A program made the translations under genes and the position numbers. DNA of 64,000 nt, taken from Lachnospiraceae bacterium (GTDB lineage: Bacteria > Bacillota > Clostridia > Lachnospirales > Lachnospiraceae). Below, piece by piece: positions 20,242-29,478 of the stretch. The stretch lies in assembly GCA_003507655.1 (NCBI GenBank), contig DNUZ01000023.1, forward strand, positions 102,289 through 166,288, in the 5' to 3' direction. Under the pieces are notes generated by a model. That model saw only the letters and a program-made list of their open reading frames with translations, had not been told where the DNA came from and made no database searches. Every line of letters begins with the position of its first letter. Positions within the stretch are counted from its first letter, which is position 1.

Positions 20242-20509
20242 CGTAAAAAGAAAGACAACACGTTGAAGAGAAGAGTAATCAGTGCAAATGTGACAGAGAG
20301 AACCGCCAAAGCGTAGGCTTTGAGCTGCAAGCGGTTTGACAGGGAAGCTGACGAAGACCACCTCGGAGTGACTTATCGAAAAGAGTCCGGTGATTCCGTT
20401 ATCATCAAAAGAGAGGCTTTGTATCGACAGAGCAAGCAGGGTGGAACCGCGTTGAAGAATGAAAGAATAAACGTCCATGCATTACAGATTGTAGTGTATG
20501 GATTTTTTT
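20242..20509 (+). promoter_or_regulatory. T-box riboswitch (threonine), with terminator
   Basis: The leader contains the T-box sequence AGGGTGGAACCGCG at 20438-20451, which pairs with the acceptor end of uncharged tRNA. A stem I carries the AGAGA motif near 20296 and an AACCGC/GCGGTT distal stem. The likely specifier codon is ACC at 20357-20359, followed by A, matching tRNA-Thr(GGU). The terminator is a 12-bp stem at 20474-20502 followed by seven T residues. Uncharged tRNA-Thr should allow read-through into thrS. The specifier is a reading of the expected position, not a folded model. Confidence 0.92.
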
Positions 20510-20555
20510 ATTTCCAAAGCGTGAGGTGCGAAGGAGTGTCTTTATAGGTCGCAGG

Positions 20556-20714
20556 GCAGGCTGCACAAATAAATATTTCGGGCTTCCCTGTGCAGACCAT
20601 TCCGATGAACCTCCCACAAAGCAGGAAGCGTGTTCGCCAGTGGGCTCCACGCTTCCGGGAGTTTCATCTCCATAGCACAAAAAGAACCCTTCCATATTCA
20701 TTTGTGCAGCCTGC
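20556..20714 (+). repeat. Structured repeat element, copy 1
   Basis: A 159-bp element whose outermost 15 bp pair perfectly (20556-20570 with 20700-20714). Inside are a CTGTGC/GCACAA stem, the pair GATGAACCTCCC/GGGAGTTTCATC, and an apical hairpin GGAAGCGTG/CACGCTTCC. The core is shared with copies at 39005-39157 and 61002-61160, while the outer arms are unique to this copy. It lies between the T-box terminator and thrS and encodes no plausible protein. Confidence 0.85.
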
Positions 20715-20838
20715 GTGGGGACGCTCAGGAAGAGGGCGTTAACACCTCGGATTCAGCGTGAAATAGATGAGCACGAAGCGCAAGATACCGGATCTTCGCA
20801 TGAAGAGCCGGTCTGGCTTGCTCGAGAATGTAGAATCT

Positions 20839-21059
20839 GTACCAGGGTATGGTGTTCGGGGTGGGATTGTGACGGATGTTAGATTTTCTTGATGTTTTGT
20901 AAGAGACCACAGCAATTTTCGGACAGGATGTCCGAAAAAGGCGAAGTCGAGCCATGGATGGCGAGTCTGAGCCGGTTGCGTCCGTCCCCAACACCCTACC
21001 AAAACATTTAGAAAATCTTATATCCAAAACACGCCACCCCGGACACCATACCCTGATAC
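20839..21059. repeat. Long imperfect palindrome in the thrS leader
   Basis: Arms of about 60 bp (20839-20899 and 21001-21059) match at roughly four of five positions as an inverted repeat. They enclose a 100-bp core with its own perfect hairpin, TTTTCGGACA-GG-TGTCCGAAAA. A smaller hairpin, ACCGG to CCGGT, lies just before it at about 20787-20812. It resembles the neighbouring repeat in architecture but shares no clear core with it. Confidence 0.65.
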
Positions 21060-21139
21060 AGAGCAAGCTACAGAATTACAGAGCCACAGAATCATAGCAC
21101 TATCAAAAAAGAAACAAAAATAGAAGAGGAGAGGATAAA

Positions 21140-23104
21140 ATGAAAATCACATTAAAAGATGGCAGTATCAAAGAATACGCAGAGGCAATGAGTGCTTACG
21201 ACATCGCAAGAGATATCAGTGAAGGACTTGCAAGAGCAGCCTGTGCAGTAGAGATCAATGGAGAAGTCAAAGATTTAAGAACGGTAGTAGACAGTGACTG
21301 CGAAATGAACATTTTAACAGCAAAGGACAGTGAAGGACTTCGTACGGTACGCCATACCTGTTCCCATGTGTTAGCAGAAGCAGTAAAAAGACTGTTCCCA
21401 AATGTAAAGTTAGCAATTGGACCGTCTATTGACGAGGGATTTTATTATGATTTTGAATCCGAGCCGTTTTCGAGAGAAGATTTAGATAACTTAGAAAAAG
21501 AAATGAAAAAAATCATCAAAGAAGGCAATCGTTTGGAAAAATTTACACTTCCAAGAGAAGAAGCCATTGCATTGATGAAAGAAAAAGAGGAACCATATAA
21601 GGTAGAACTGATTGAAGATTTACCGGAAGATGCGGAAATTTCTTTTTATAAACAGGGCGAGGGATTTACCGACCTTTGTGCAGGACCGCATCTGATGAAT
21701 ACCAAGGGAATCAAAGCATACAAACTGATTTCCTCTTCCATGGCATACTGGAGAGGCGATTCCAACAAAGCACAGCTTCAGCGTATCTATGGAACAGCAT
21801 TTGCGACAAAAGATGAACTGAATGCTTATTTAGAGCATTTAGAGGATATCAAAAAACGTGACCACAACAAATTAGGACGCGAGATGGAATTATTTACTAC
21901 TGTCGATGTGATCGGGCAGGGACTTCCACTTATTATGCCAAAAGGTGTCCGTATGATTCAGACATTACAGCGTTGGATTGAAGATTTAGAGGACAATGAG
22001 TGGGGATATATCCGTACAAAGACACCGTTAATGGCAAAATCCGATTTGTATAAAATTTCCGGACACTGGGATCACTACAAAGAGGGAATGTTTGTCTTAG
22101 GTGATGAGAGCAAGGATAAAGAGGTATTTGCGCTCCGTCCGATGACCTGCCCATTCCAGTATTATGTATACAAAAATTCACAGCACTCATACCGTGAGCT
22201 GCCATTGCGTTACAGCGAGACATCCACTCTGTTCCGTAATGAGGATTCCGGCGAGATGCATGGATTGACCAGAGTCCGCCAGTTTACGATTTCAGAAGGA
22301 CATTTAATTGTAAGACCGGATCAGATGGTAGAGGAATTTAAGAATTGTATCGCACTGGCACGTCACTGCTTAAAGACCTTAGGATTAGAAGAAGACGTAA
22401 CCTATCATCTTTCTAAATGGGACCCGGAAAACAGAGAAAAATACATCGGAGAACCGGAAGTCTGGGAAGAGACACAGCAGCATATGCGTGATATGATGCA
22501 TGAGCTTGGCATTGAATTTGTGGAGGATGTTGGAGAAGCTGCATTCTACGGACCAAAGATTGACATTAATGCGAAAAACGTATATGGAAAAGAAGACACC
22601 ATGATTACGATTCAGTGGGATGCACTGTTAGCAGAACAGTTTGATATGTATTATATTGATGCAAACGGTGACAAGGTACGTCCTTACATTATCCACCGTA
22701 CTTCCATGGGATGCTATGAGAGAACCTTAGCATGGCTGATCGAGAAGTATGCCGGAAAATTCCCGACCTGGCTTTGCCCGGAACAGGTACGCGTACTGCC
22801 GATTTCCGATAAATATGAAGCATATGCAAAAAAAGTAGAAGCAGAACTTAAGAAAAACGGTGTCTATGTATCTGTGGATGCACGTTCTGAAAAGATCGGT
22901 TACAAGATCCGTGAAAGCCGTCTTGCAAAAGTACCATACATGTTAGTAGTCGGCGAAAAAGAAGAGGCAGACGGAACAGTTTCCGTCAGAAGCCGTTTTG
23001 CCGGTGATGAAGGTGTCAAACCGATCGCAGAGTTCGTAGAGCAGATCTGCAAAGAAATCCGTACGAAAGAAATCCGTAAGGAAGAAGTGCAGGAACAAAA
23101 ATAG
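21140..23104 (+). CDS. thrS: Threonyl-tRNA synthetase
   Basis: The 654-residue class II synthetase charges tRNA-Thr. It has an N-terminal TGS domain (about 1-60), an editing domain with HTCSHVLAEA (near 77), a catalytic core with the zinc ligand Cys337 in MTCPFQ and motif 3 in GCYERTLAWL, and a C-terminal anticodon-binding domain. An AGGAGAGG site precedes the ATG. Expression should depend on the T-box more than 600 bp upstream, because no closer promoter was recognised. Confidence 0.97.
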   Translation: MKITLKDGSIKEYAEAMSAYDIARDISEGLARAACAVEINGEVKDLRTVVDSDCEMNILTAKDSEGLRTVRHTCSHVLAEAVKRLFPNVKLAIGPSIDEGFYYDFESEPFSREDLDNLEKEMKKIIKEGNRLEKFTLPREEAIALMKEKEEPYKVELIEDLPEDAEISFYKQGEGFTDLCAGPHLMNTKGIKAYKLISSSMAYWRGDSNKAQLQRIYGTAFATKDELNAYLEHLEDIKKRDHNKLGREMELFTTVDVIGQGLPLIMPKGVRMIQTLQRWIEDLEDNEWGYIRTKTPLMAKSDLYKISGHWDHYKEGMFVLGDESKDKEVFALRPMTCPFQYYVYKNSQHSYRELPLRYSETSTLFRNEDSGEMHGLTRVRQFTISEGHLIVRPDQMVEEFKNCIALARHCLKTLGLEEDVTYHLSKWDPENREKYIGEPEVWEETQQHMRDMMHELGIEFVEDVGEAAFYGPKIDINAKNVYGKEDTMITIQWDALLAEQFDMYYIDANGDKVRPYIIHRTSMGCYERTLAWLIEKYAGKFPTWLCPEQVRVLPISDKYEAYAKKVEAELKKNGVYVSVDARSEKIGYKIRESRLAKVPYMLVVGEKEEADGTVSVRSRFAGDEGVKPIAEFVEQICKEIRTKEIRKEEVQEQK

Positions 23105-23130
23105 AAAAAAATTTTTGAAAACTTTTTAAG

Positions 23131-23189
23131 AATAAATCTCCCTCTTCTTACACACCCTAAAGTGGCAGAAAGAAGAAAGGAGATTTATT
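23131..23189 (+). promoter_or_regulatory. Hairpin sequestering the ribosome binding site of the DUF1540 gene
   Basis: AATAAATCTCC at 23131-23141 is the exact complement of GGAGATTTATT at 23179-23189, which contains the AAAGGAG binding site. A further CTTCTT/AAGAAG pair lies inside. The ATG is 3 bp downstream of the stem. There is no T run, so this is not a normal terminator; a translational switch is inferred. Confidence 0.6.
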
Positions 23190-23192
23190 TTT

Positions 23193-23507
23193 ATGACAAA
23201 ATTAGAGTGTTCCGTTAAAAACTGCGTTTACAATGAAGAACCTTACTGCTGTAAGGGGGATATCATGGTAGAAGGAAGAGATGCAAAAAACACAAGCGAG
23301 ACAGCATGTGCAAGTTTTCAGGAGAGAACAAAAGACTGCTGTTCTAACACTGTTGGTCACAAGAGCGAGAATATTGATGTCGCTTGTGAGGCAGTAAAAT
23401 GCGTTTATAACGAAAGCTGTAAATGCAGTGCAAACCGTATCGGAATCGTTGGCGGTAATGCAAAAGACAGTGCAGACACACAGTGTGCCAGCTTTTGTTG
23501 TCAATAA
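23193..23507 (+). CDS. DUF1540 cysteine-rich protein, two repeats
   Basis: The 104-residue protein consists of two copies of the DUF1540 unit (about 1-48 and 62-104). Each begins with a CxxxxCVYNE-type motif and ends with a CASF motif. The many conserved cysteines suggest metal binding. The biochemical role of DUF1540 is not established; such proteins are common in anaerobic Firmicutes. It follows thrS by 88 bp, and its ribosome binding site is buried in a hairpin. Confidence 0.85.
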   Translation: MTKLECSVKNCVYNEEPYCCKGDIMVEGRDAKNTSETACASFQERTKDCCSNTVGHKSENIDVACEAVKCVYNESCKCSANRIGIVGGNAKDSADTQCASFCCQ

Positions 23508-23629
23508 TTAGCGAATAAGGAAGAAACTTCACGAAAAATTCAAAGTAGACACTTGTAAAAAGTCTCTATACGAAGTACAATAACAATGTAATTGCAGTTG
23601 TACAAAAGAATTTTTCGTGGAGGCATTAC

Positions 23630-24226
23630 ATGAGAAAGAAGTCACATATTTCATTAGCTCGCGATATTGTCCGTAATTCAGAGGATGAAGGGCTGAGAAA
23701 GCACAAATGGGCTTTTTATTTAGGAAGTATCCTGCCGGACATCAAACCTTCCTTTTTGTATAAAAAGCATGAAATTGACGGAACTTTTGAACAGGTAAAA
23801 AAAGAAGTAAGAGAATTGTCAGACTCGCACGGAAAGTATAGGGAACATGCGACAAAGTATTACAGGAATCTTGGTCAGATCACCCATTATATAGCGGATT
23901 ATTTTACTTTTCCGCATAACAGAACGTATCCGGGCAATCTAAAGGATCACTGTTCCTATGAAGAAGTACTAAAGCTGAGATTACGAGAGTATTTAAAGAC
24001 AGATAAAAAAGACAGATGGCCTTTTGTACAGTGTCATTTTGGCAGTGCAGAAGCGTTGTGTGACTTTATTAAATTACGACATGAGGAATATTTAAGACGA
24101 AAGATAGATGTCGAGGAAGATATTCGGCATATTGTATCATTAAATTACCAGGTAGTAGAGGGAATCAGGCAGTTAGCAGAGCAGGGAAAGTTGCATCAGT
24201 ACCTGTCAAAGAAGAGGGCTGCATAA
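23630..24226 (+). CDS. Zinc-dependent phospholipase C family protein
   Basis: A 198-residue protein similar to the zinc-dependent phospholipase C/S1-P1 nuclease-like family. It shows HISLA near the N-terminus, GSILPDIKP, and HYIADYFTFPHN with metal-ligand histidines and aspartates. It has no signal peptide, so it probably acts inside the cell, and its substrate is unknown. A GGAGG site overlaps GTGGAGGCATTAC before the ATG. It is 19 bp upstream of lgt and may be cotranscribed with it. Confidence 0.75.
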   Translation: MRKKSHISLARDIVRNSEDEGLRKHKWAFYLGSILPDIKPSFLYKKHEIDGTFEQVKKEVRELSDSHGKYREHATKYYRNLGQITHYIADYFTFPHNRTYPGNLKDHCSYEEVLKLRLREYLKTDKKDRWPFVQCHFGSAEALCDFIKLRHEEYLRRKIDVEEDIRHIVSLNYQVVEGIRQLAEQGKLHQYLSKKRAA

Positions 24227-24245
24227 CTGCAGTAAGGCAAGCAGT

Positions 24246-25112
24246 ATGGATTGGAGTATTCGTTTCCCGCATTTGGGAATCTATTTAGAACATGTGGGGA
24301 AAAATTTTACAGTCTTTGGGATTTCCATAGCATATTACGGCGTGATCATCGCCGTGGGAATGCTGGCAGGAATCCTTCTGGCTACATATGAGGCCAAAAG
24401 AACCGGGCAGAATCCCGATGATTATTTTGACTTGGCGATCATTGCCATTATCTGCTCCGTGATCGGAGCAAGATTGTATTATGTCATATTTTCGTGGGAT
24501 CTGTATAAGGACAACCTGTGGAGTATTTTAAATCTGCGCCAGGGTGGACTGGCGATCTACGGAGGCGTGATTGCTGCAATTATTACAGCAGTTGTCTTTG
24601 CGAAGGTCAAAGGGCTTTCATTTCCGAGATTGGCAGATACGGCAGGTCTGGGTCTGATCTTAGGTCAGATCATCGGAAGATGGGGCAACTTCTTTAACAG
24701 GGAAGCATTTGGCGGTTATACAGACGGACTGTTAGCGATGCAGCTTCCGGTCAGTGCTGTCAGAGACAGTGATATTTCAAAAGAGCTTGCCGAACACATC
24801 GTGGAGATCGGAGGAGTATCTTACATTCAGGTACATCCGACGTTTTTGTACGAATCCCTGTGGAATCTGGTATTGCTGGTGATCCTATTGCTGATCAGAA
24901 AGAGGAAGAAGTTCGAGGGAGAGATTTTTCTGCTGTACTTAGCAGGATATGGGATCGGACGGGCATGGATTGAAGGTCTTAGAACGGACCAGCTCCTGAT
25001 TCCGGGAACTTCCGTTGCAGTTTCGCAGGTATTAGCAGTAGTATTAGCAGTCGTTTCGGTGATGATGCTTATCATACTTAGGAAAAAAGCAGTGAGCAGG
25101 AAACAGCAATAA
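24246..25112 (+). CDS. lgt: Prolipoprotein diacylglyceryl transferase
   Basis: The 288-residue membrane enzyme transfers a diacylglyceryl group from phosphatidylglycerol to the lipobox cysteine of prolipoproteins, such as the two lipoproteins in this window. It has about seven membrane segments and the Lgt signature GRWGNFFNREAFG near residues 144-156. The catalytic-site YxxH-like VHPTFLYES is also present. The ribosome binding site is weak (TAAGG). Confidence 0.95.
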   Translation: MDWSIRFPHLGIYLEHVGKNFTVFGISIAYYGVIIAVGMLAGILLATYEAKRTGQNPDDYFDLAIIAIICSVIGARLYYVIFSWDLYKDNLWSILNLRQGGLAIYGGVIAAIITAVVFAKVKGLSFPRLADTAGLGLILGQIIGRWGNFFNREAFGGYTDGLLAMQLPVSAVRDSDISKELAEHIVEIGGVSYIQVHPTFLYESLWNLVLLVILLLIRKRKKFEGEIFLLYLAGYGIGRAWIEGLRTDQLLIPGTSVAVSQVLAVVLAVVSVMMLIILRKKAVSRKQQ

Positions 25113-25136
25113 CATTTTGACTAAGGAGCGATATGG

Positions 25137-25295
25137 ATGCAGGAAAAAGAAACATTACAGGAACAGATTGAAATAGCAAGAAAAAGACTGGACGAAGCAT
25201 ATGCCTTTGGTAATGATATTGAAGGATGCTACGAACTGAGCAGAGAAGTGGACCGCATGATCGAGCGGTATTTAGACCTCAGTGAGAACAATTAA
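25137..25295 (+). CDS. Spo0E-like sporulation regulatory protein
   Basis: A 52-residue open frame that begins 24 bp after lgt with an AAGGAG site 8 bp before its ATG. It would form two helices. The second, CYELSREVDRMIERYLDL, fits the signature of Spo0E-type aspartyl-phosphate phosphatases (LS..VD..I..Y). These small proteins remove phosphate from Spo0A and delay sporulation; spo0A is also in this window. The start is certain because the ATG 4 bp earlier leads to an early stop. The family call rests on the motif and size. Confidence 0.75.
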   Translation: MQEKETLQEQIEIARKRLDEAYAFGNDIEGCYELSREVDRMIERYLDLSENN

Positions 25296-25349
25296 ATAAT
25301 GTCTGGAAACTAGATACAAGAGAAGAAACATAAAGATGGTAAGAGCAAA

Positions 25350-25386
25350 GGAAAGCATTGTAGAGATACAGTGTTTTCCTTTTTTA
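25350..25386 (+). terminator. Terminator before the dcw cluster
   Basis: A 13-bp stem with two G-U pairs, a GAGA tetraloop and a run of T residues. It insulates mraZ from lgt and the Spo0E-like gene. Confidence 0.9.
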
Positions 25387-25426
25387 TTTTTTACACCCTA
25401 ATCTTTCTTAAAAATACTGGAAACAC

Positions 25427-25499
25427 TTGCTTTTTACCCACTGGTGGAGTAAAATGGATATAAAAGTGGGTGAAAGTGGTAGATAGTGGCACAAAGTGG
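25427..25499 (+). promoter_or_regulatory. mraZ promoter with MraZ operator
   Basis: TTGCTT at 25427-25432 and TAAAAT at 25450-25455 are 17 bp apart. Four GTGG repeats follow at 25466, 25476, 25486 and 25496, exactly 10 bp apart. This is the known MraZ box layout, placed over the transcription start, so MraZ should repress the whole dcw operon. Confidence 0.9.
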
Positions 25500-25564
25500 T
25501 GGATAAGTTGATAACTTTGTGGATAACACGAAAAAAATAGCCACGGTAAGTAGGTGAGTGTCAG

Positions 25565-25996
25565 ATGTTCATGGGAGAATACAATCATACAATCGATGCA
25601 AAAGGCAGAATGATCGTTCCGTCTAAGTTCAGAGAGCAGCTTGGAAACGAGTTTGTTGTAACAAAAGGACTGGATGGATGTCTGTTTGTATATCCAAATG
25701 AAGAATGGCACAATATTGAAGAAAAATTTAGAAATGTCCCACTTACCACAAAAGATGCAAGAAAATTCTCACGTTTCTTCTTCGCCGGAGCAGCCACCTG
25801 TGAGTTAGACAAGCAGGGAAGAATCCTGATACCACCGGTTTTAAGGGAATTTGCTGATTTACAGAAGGATGTCGTATCCGTTGGAGTACTCAACCGGATC
25901 GAGATCTGGAGCAAAGACAACTGGCTGGATTGCAATTCCTATGATGACATGGACGAAATTGCAGAGCATATGGCAGATTTGGGATTGAGTATCTAG
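25565..25996 (+). CDS. mraZ: Transcriptional regulator MraZ
   Basis: The 143-residue protein has two AbrB-like swapped-hairpin repeats, each with the DxKGR-type motif: [13 protein letters not shown] near residue 12 and [14 protein letters not shown] near 85. It forms a ring that binds the GTGG repeats upstream and represses the division and cell-wall cluster. Its binding site is present at 25466-25499. Confidence 0.96.
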   Translation: MFMGEYNHTIDAKGRMIVPSKFREQLGNEFVVTKGLDGCLFVYPNEEWHNIEEKFRNVPLTTKDARKFSRFFFAGAATCELDKQGRILIPPVLREFADLQKDVVSVGVLNRIEIWSKDNWLDCNSYDDMDEIAEHMADLGLSI

Positions 25997-26032
25997 GATA
26001 AGAAATCAAAAACGACGGGATAGGAGAACGAT

Positions 26033-26971
26033 ATGGAATTTCATCATACATCCGTATTATTAAATGAGACAATTGACAATCTGAACATCAAACCGAATGG
26101 CATCTATGTCGATGGAACCTTAGGTGGAGGCGGACATGCCTTAGAGGTTGCAAAGAGATTAGAGAAAGGTGGCAGACTGATCGGTATCGATCAGGATGAA
26201 GATGCGATTTTAGCAGCAACGGAGAGATTAAAAGACTATCAGGACCGAGTTACGGTTGTACGCAGCAATTACTGCAATATGCGTAAGGAACTGAAAGCTC
26301 TTGGGATTGAAAAGGTAGACGGTATTGTCTTAGATCTTGGTGTATCTTCCTTTCAGTTAGACACACCGGAGCGTGGTTTTACTTATATGGAAGAAAATGC
26401 TCCACTGGATATGCGGATGGATCAAAGGGAAAGCCGTACAGCGAAAGACATTGTCAATACCTACAGTGAAAAAGAACTGTATCGGATCATCCGGGATTTC
26501 GGAGAAGACAAATTTGCAAAAAATATCGCAAAGCACATTGTGGCAGCGAGAGAAAAACAACCCATTGAAACAACCGGAGAGCTGACAGCGATCATCCGTT
26601 CAGCAATTCCGAAAAAAGTACAGATGAGTGGCGGACATCCGGCAAAACGTACCTTTCAGGCGATCAGGATTGAATTGAACCGGGAATTAGAAGTGTTGCA
26701 GGATACACTCGATGATATGATAGAACTTTTAAATGAAGATGGAAGGATCTGCATCATTACTTTCCACTCATTAGAAGATAGAATCGTAAAGACCATATTT
26801 AAAAAGAATGAAAACCCATGCACCTGCCCAAGTGACTTTCCGGTTTGTGTATGTGGCAAGGAATCCAAAGGGAAAGTCATCACAAGAAAACCGATTTTGC
26901 CGGGTGAAGAGGAATTACGGGAAAATTCAAGATCAAAGAGTGCAAAATTGCGTGTGTTCGAGAGAAGGTAA
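26033..26971 (+). CDS. rsmH: 16S rRNA (cytosine(1402)-N4)-methyltransferase
   Basis: The 312-residue enzyme (old name mraW) methylates C1402 of 16S rRNA in the decoding centre. It starts with the typical HHTSVLLNE, has the SAM-binding [10 protein letters not shown] motif near residue 27, and has the conserved [12 protein letters not shown] near 240. An AGGAG site lies 6-7 bp before the ATG. It sits second in the dcw cluster as usual. Confidence 0.97.
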   Translation: MEFHHTSVLLNETIDNLNIKPNGIYVDGTLGGGGHALEVAKRLEKGGRLIGIDQDEDAILAATERLKDYQDRVTVVRSNYCNMRKELKALGIEKVDGIVLDLGVSSFQLDTPERGFTYMEENAPLDMRMDQRESRTAKDIVNTYSEKELYRIIRDFGEDKFAKNIAKHIVAAREKQPIETTGELTAIIRSAIPKKVQMSGGHPAKRTFQAIRIELNRELEVLQDTLDDMIELLNEDGRICIITFHSLEDRIVKTIFKKNENPCTCPSDFPVCVCGKESKGKVITRKPILPGEEELRENSRSKSAKLRVFERR

Positions 26972-26997
26972 AAGACAAAAAAGCGGAGGTGTCTAAA

Positions 26998-27477
26998 ATG
27001 GAGCAGAATCAGTATCGGATGTATGTAGACGGAAATACGGTACGCAAGGCAGAAGCACTGCCGAAAGACGACAGACAGGAAAGAATCAGAAGAGAACGTG
27101 AAGAACAGAGAGCCAGAAACAGAAAAATAGCAAAGAGAAATCAGGCAAGAGAACTGCGTATGAGCCGCAGATATGTGGCATTTTTGGCAGTTGCAGTAAG
27201 TATTACCTGTCTGGTATGTGCAGCATATGTGCATTTACAGGCAGATATTACCACCAGAATGAGTAATATTTCAGCTTTAGAAAAAGAAATTGCAGATTTA
27301 AAGACAGATAATGACACCACATTAAAAAGAGTCAATACCTCCATCAATCTGAATGAGATTAAAGAAAAAGCAATCGCAGAATTGGGGATGGTCTATGCAG
27401 CACCGGATCAGGTTGCTTACTATAGTATTGAGGATTCAGACTACATGACACAGTATGAAGAAATTCCGGGAAAGTAG
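26998..27477 (+). CDS. ftsL: FtsL-like septum protein
   Basis: A 159-residue protein with a highly charged cytoplasmic N-terminus, a single membrane helix near residues 58-78, and an extracellular coiled coil (SALEKEIADLKTDND). This matches FtsL, which pairs with FtsQ/DivIB and DivIC in the divisome. Sequence similarity of FtsL proteins is low, so the call rests on layout and place between rsmH and a PBP gene. ATG at 26998 is favoured over GTG at 26989, which overlaps the GGAGG site. Confidence 0.8.
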   Translation: MEQNQYRMYVDGNTVRKAEALPKDDRQERIRREREEQRARNRKIAKRNQARELRMSRRYVAFLAVAVSITCLVCAAYVHLQADITTRMSNISALEKEIADLKTDNDTTLKRVNTSINLNEIKEKAIAELGMVYAAPDQVAYYSIEDSDYMTQYEEIPGK

Positions 27478-27489
27478 TGTGGTGGAAGA

Positions 27490-29409
27490 TTGAAGGCAAG
27501 ACGGAAAAAGGAACTGGCAAAGTTTCCGCGAAAAATGCGAAAAAAACTGATTGTCACATTTTTAACGATTACAATACTTTTAGTCGCATTAATCGGCAGA
27601 ATTATGTATATTGAAGTGACAAGTGGCGAAAAATATGAAAAAATCGTTTTAACCCAGCAGGAATATGACAGTACCATACTGCCGTATCAGCGTGGGGATA
27701 TTGTCGATGCCAAAGGTACGGTACTTGCAACCAGTGTAGATGTCTATAACGTAATCTTAGATTGCAAGGTGTTAAACAGTAAAGAAGAGTATTTACAGCC
27801 GACCATTGAGGCACTGACCTCCTGCTTTGAGGATTTAAAAGCAGAAGATTTGTACAAGTTAGCAGAAGAAAAACCGAAGAGTCAGTACAACAAGATTTTG
27901 CGCAGACTTCCTTATGATAAAGTGCAGAAATTTGTGGAATTGCAGAATGATACCAAGAACCATCCTTATATCAAAGGTGTATGGATGGAAAAAGAATATC
28001 TCCGTGAATATCCTTACGGTTCCCTTGCGGCTTCCGTCATTGGATATACGACTTCAGGAAACCTTGGAATCGGAGGTCTTGAGGATTCTTATAACGATAC
28101 ATTAAATGGAGTCAACGGAAGAGAGTACGGTTATCTGAATTCAGACAGTAACTTTGAAAAAACCATCAAAGAACCGGTCAACGGAAAGACGGTGGTATCG
28201 ACGATTGATGTCAATATTCAGTCGGTGGTGGAGAAAAAGCTCAAAGAATTTAACGATGCCTGCAAAAATGGTGCGGAGGAAGGCGAGGGCAGTAAAAATA
28301 CGGCTGCCATTGTCATGAATCCGAACAATGGGGAAATTTATGCTATGGCAAATTATCCGACCTTTGATCTGAATGATCCAAGGGATTTAAGTGCTTATTA
28401 CAGTGAAGAAGAGATCAAAGGTATGAGCGAAGATGAGCAGTTGGAGGCTTTGAATAAAATCTGGCAGAATTTCTGCGTGACACAGACTTATGAGCCGGGT
28501 TCTACTGTAAAACCCCTGACCGTGGCAACCGGACTAGAAACGGGAGCATTAACCGGAAATGAGACCTATGTCTGCGACGGAAAAGAGCAGATCGGCGGTC
28601 ATACCATCCACTGTGTCAACCGGAGTGGTCACGGACTCTTAACCATAGAACAGTCTATTATGGAGTCCTGTAACGATGCACTGATGCAGATGTCCTATGC
28701 AATACAAAAAGAGAATTTATTAAAATACCAGAAAATATTCGGTTTTGGTCAAAAGACCGGGATCGACCTTCCGGGAGAAGCAAGAACCGACTCCTTGATG
28801 TATACATTAGAAACGATGGACGATGCATCATTAGCGACGAACTCTTTTGGACAGAACTTCAATGTTACCATGGTACAGATGGCGAGTGCATTTTCCTCTT
28901 TAATTAATGGTGGAAATTATTATAAACCTCATGTGGTAAAAAAAATCACGGATGAGAACGGAAACCTGATTGAAGAGAACAAAGGCGAACTGTTAAAACA
29001 GACATTGTCAAAAGATACCTGTAATATGGTTAAGCAGTATCTGTATAAAACGGTCTCGGAAGGAACCGGAAAGACGGCAAAAGTGCCGGGATATTCCATG
29101 GGTGGTAAAACCGGTACGGCACAGAAATATGAGACCGTCGAGGAAGATGGTGTCAAAAAGACACAGCGTGCACAAGGAAAATATCTGGTATCTTTTATCG
29201 GATATGTGCCGCAGGAGAATCCGCAGGTGGTAATCTATGTCGTAATTGATGAACCGAATGTCGCAGACCAGGCGCACAGTTCCTATGCACAGAATATTAC
29301 AAGAGAAATTTTAAAAGAAATACTTCCATATCTGAATATTTATCAGGATGAAGAGTACGATCCGGAAAAAGTGGTCGACTTAGATATCATGGGAAATCCG
29401 GTACAGTAA
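27490..29409 (+). CDS. Division-type class B penicillin-binding protein (transpeptidase)
   Basis: A 639-residue class B PBP that cross-links septal peptidoglycan. One N-terminal membrane helix (about 20-38) is followed by the dimerisation domain (RGDIVDAKG) and a transpeptidase domain with the active-site STVK, the SCN triad and KTG in GGKTGTAQ. It lacks PASTA repeats. The start appears to be TTG at 27490 behind GGTGGAAG; the next ATG would cut off 15 basic residues. A second class B PBP follows directly, and which of the two is the vegetative FtsI cannot be settled. Confidence 0.9.
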   Translation: MKARRKKELAKFPRKMRKKLIVTFLTITILLVALIGRIMYIEVTSGEKYEKIVLTQQEYDSTILPYQRGDIVDAKGTVLATSVDVYNVILDCKVLNSKEEYLQPTIEALTSCFEDLKAEDLYKLAEEKPKSQYNKILRRLPYDKVQKFVELQNDTKNHPYIKGVWMEKEYLREYPYGSLAASVIGYTTSGNLGIGGLEDSYNDTLNGVNGREYGYLNSDSNFEKTIKEPVNGKTVVSTIDVNIQSVVEKKLKEFNDACKNGAEEGEGSKNTAAIVMNPNNGEIYAMANYPTFDLNDPRDLSAYYSEEEIKGMSEDEQLEALNKIWQNFCVTQTYEPGSTVKPLTVATGLETGALTGNETYVCDGKEQIGGHTIHCVNRSGHGLLTIEQSIMESCNDALMQMSYAIQKENLLKYQKIFGFGQKTGIDLPGEARTDSLMYTLETMDDASLATNSFGQNFNVTMVQMASAFSSLINGGNYYKPHVVKKITDENGNLIEENKGELLKQTLSKDTCNMVKQYLYKTVSEGTGKTAKVPGYSMGGKTGTAQKYETVEEDGVKKTQRAQGKYLVSFIGYVPQENPQVVIYVVIDEPNVADQAHSSYAQNITREILKEILPYLNIYQDEEYDPEKVVDLDIMGNPVQ

Positions 29410-29478
29410 AGCAGAATATCACATAACCTCATCAAAGTTGTAATAGATTATACTAACTTCTTTTATGGGGTTATACCT

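Noticed and set aside
20405..21066. Open frames on the minus strand across the thrS leader
   Set aside because: They run through the T-box terminator and palindromic elements, lack ribosome sites, and their products have odd composition; the region is better explained as structured noncoding DNA or RNA.
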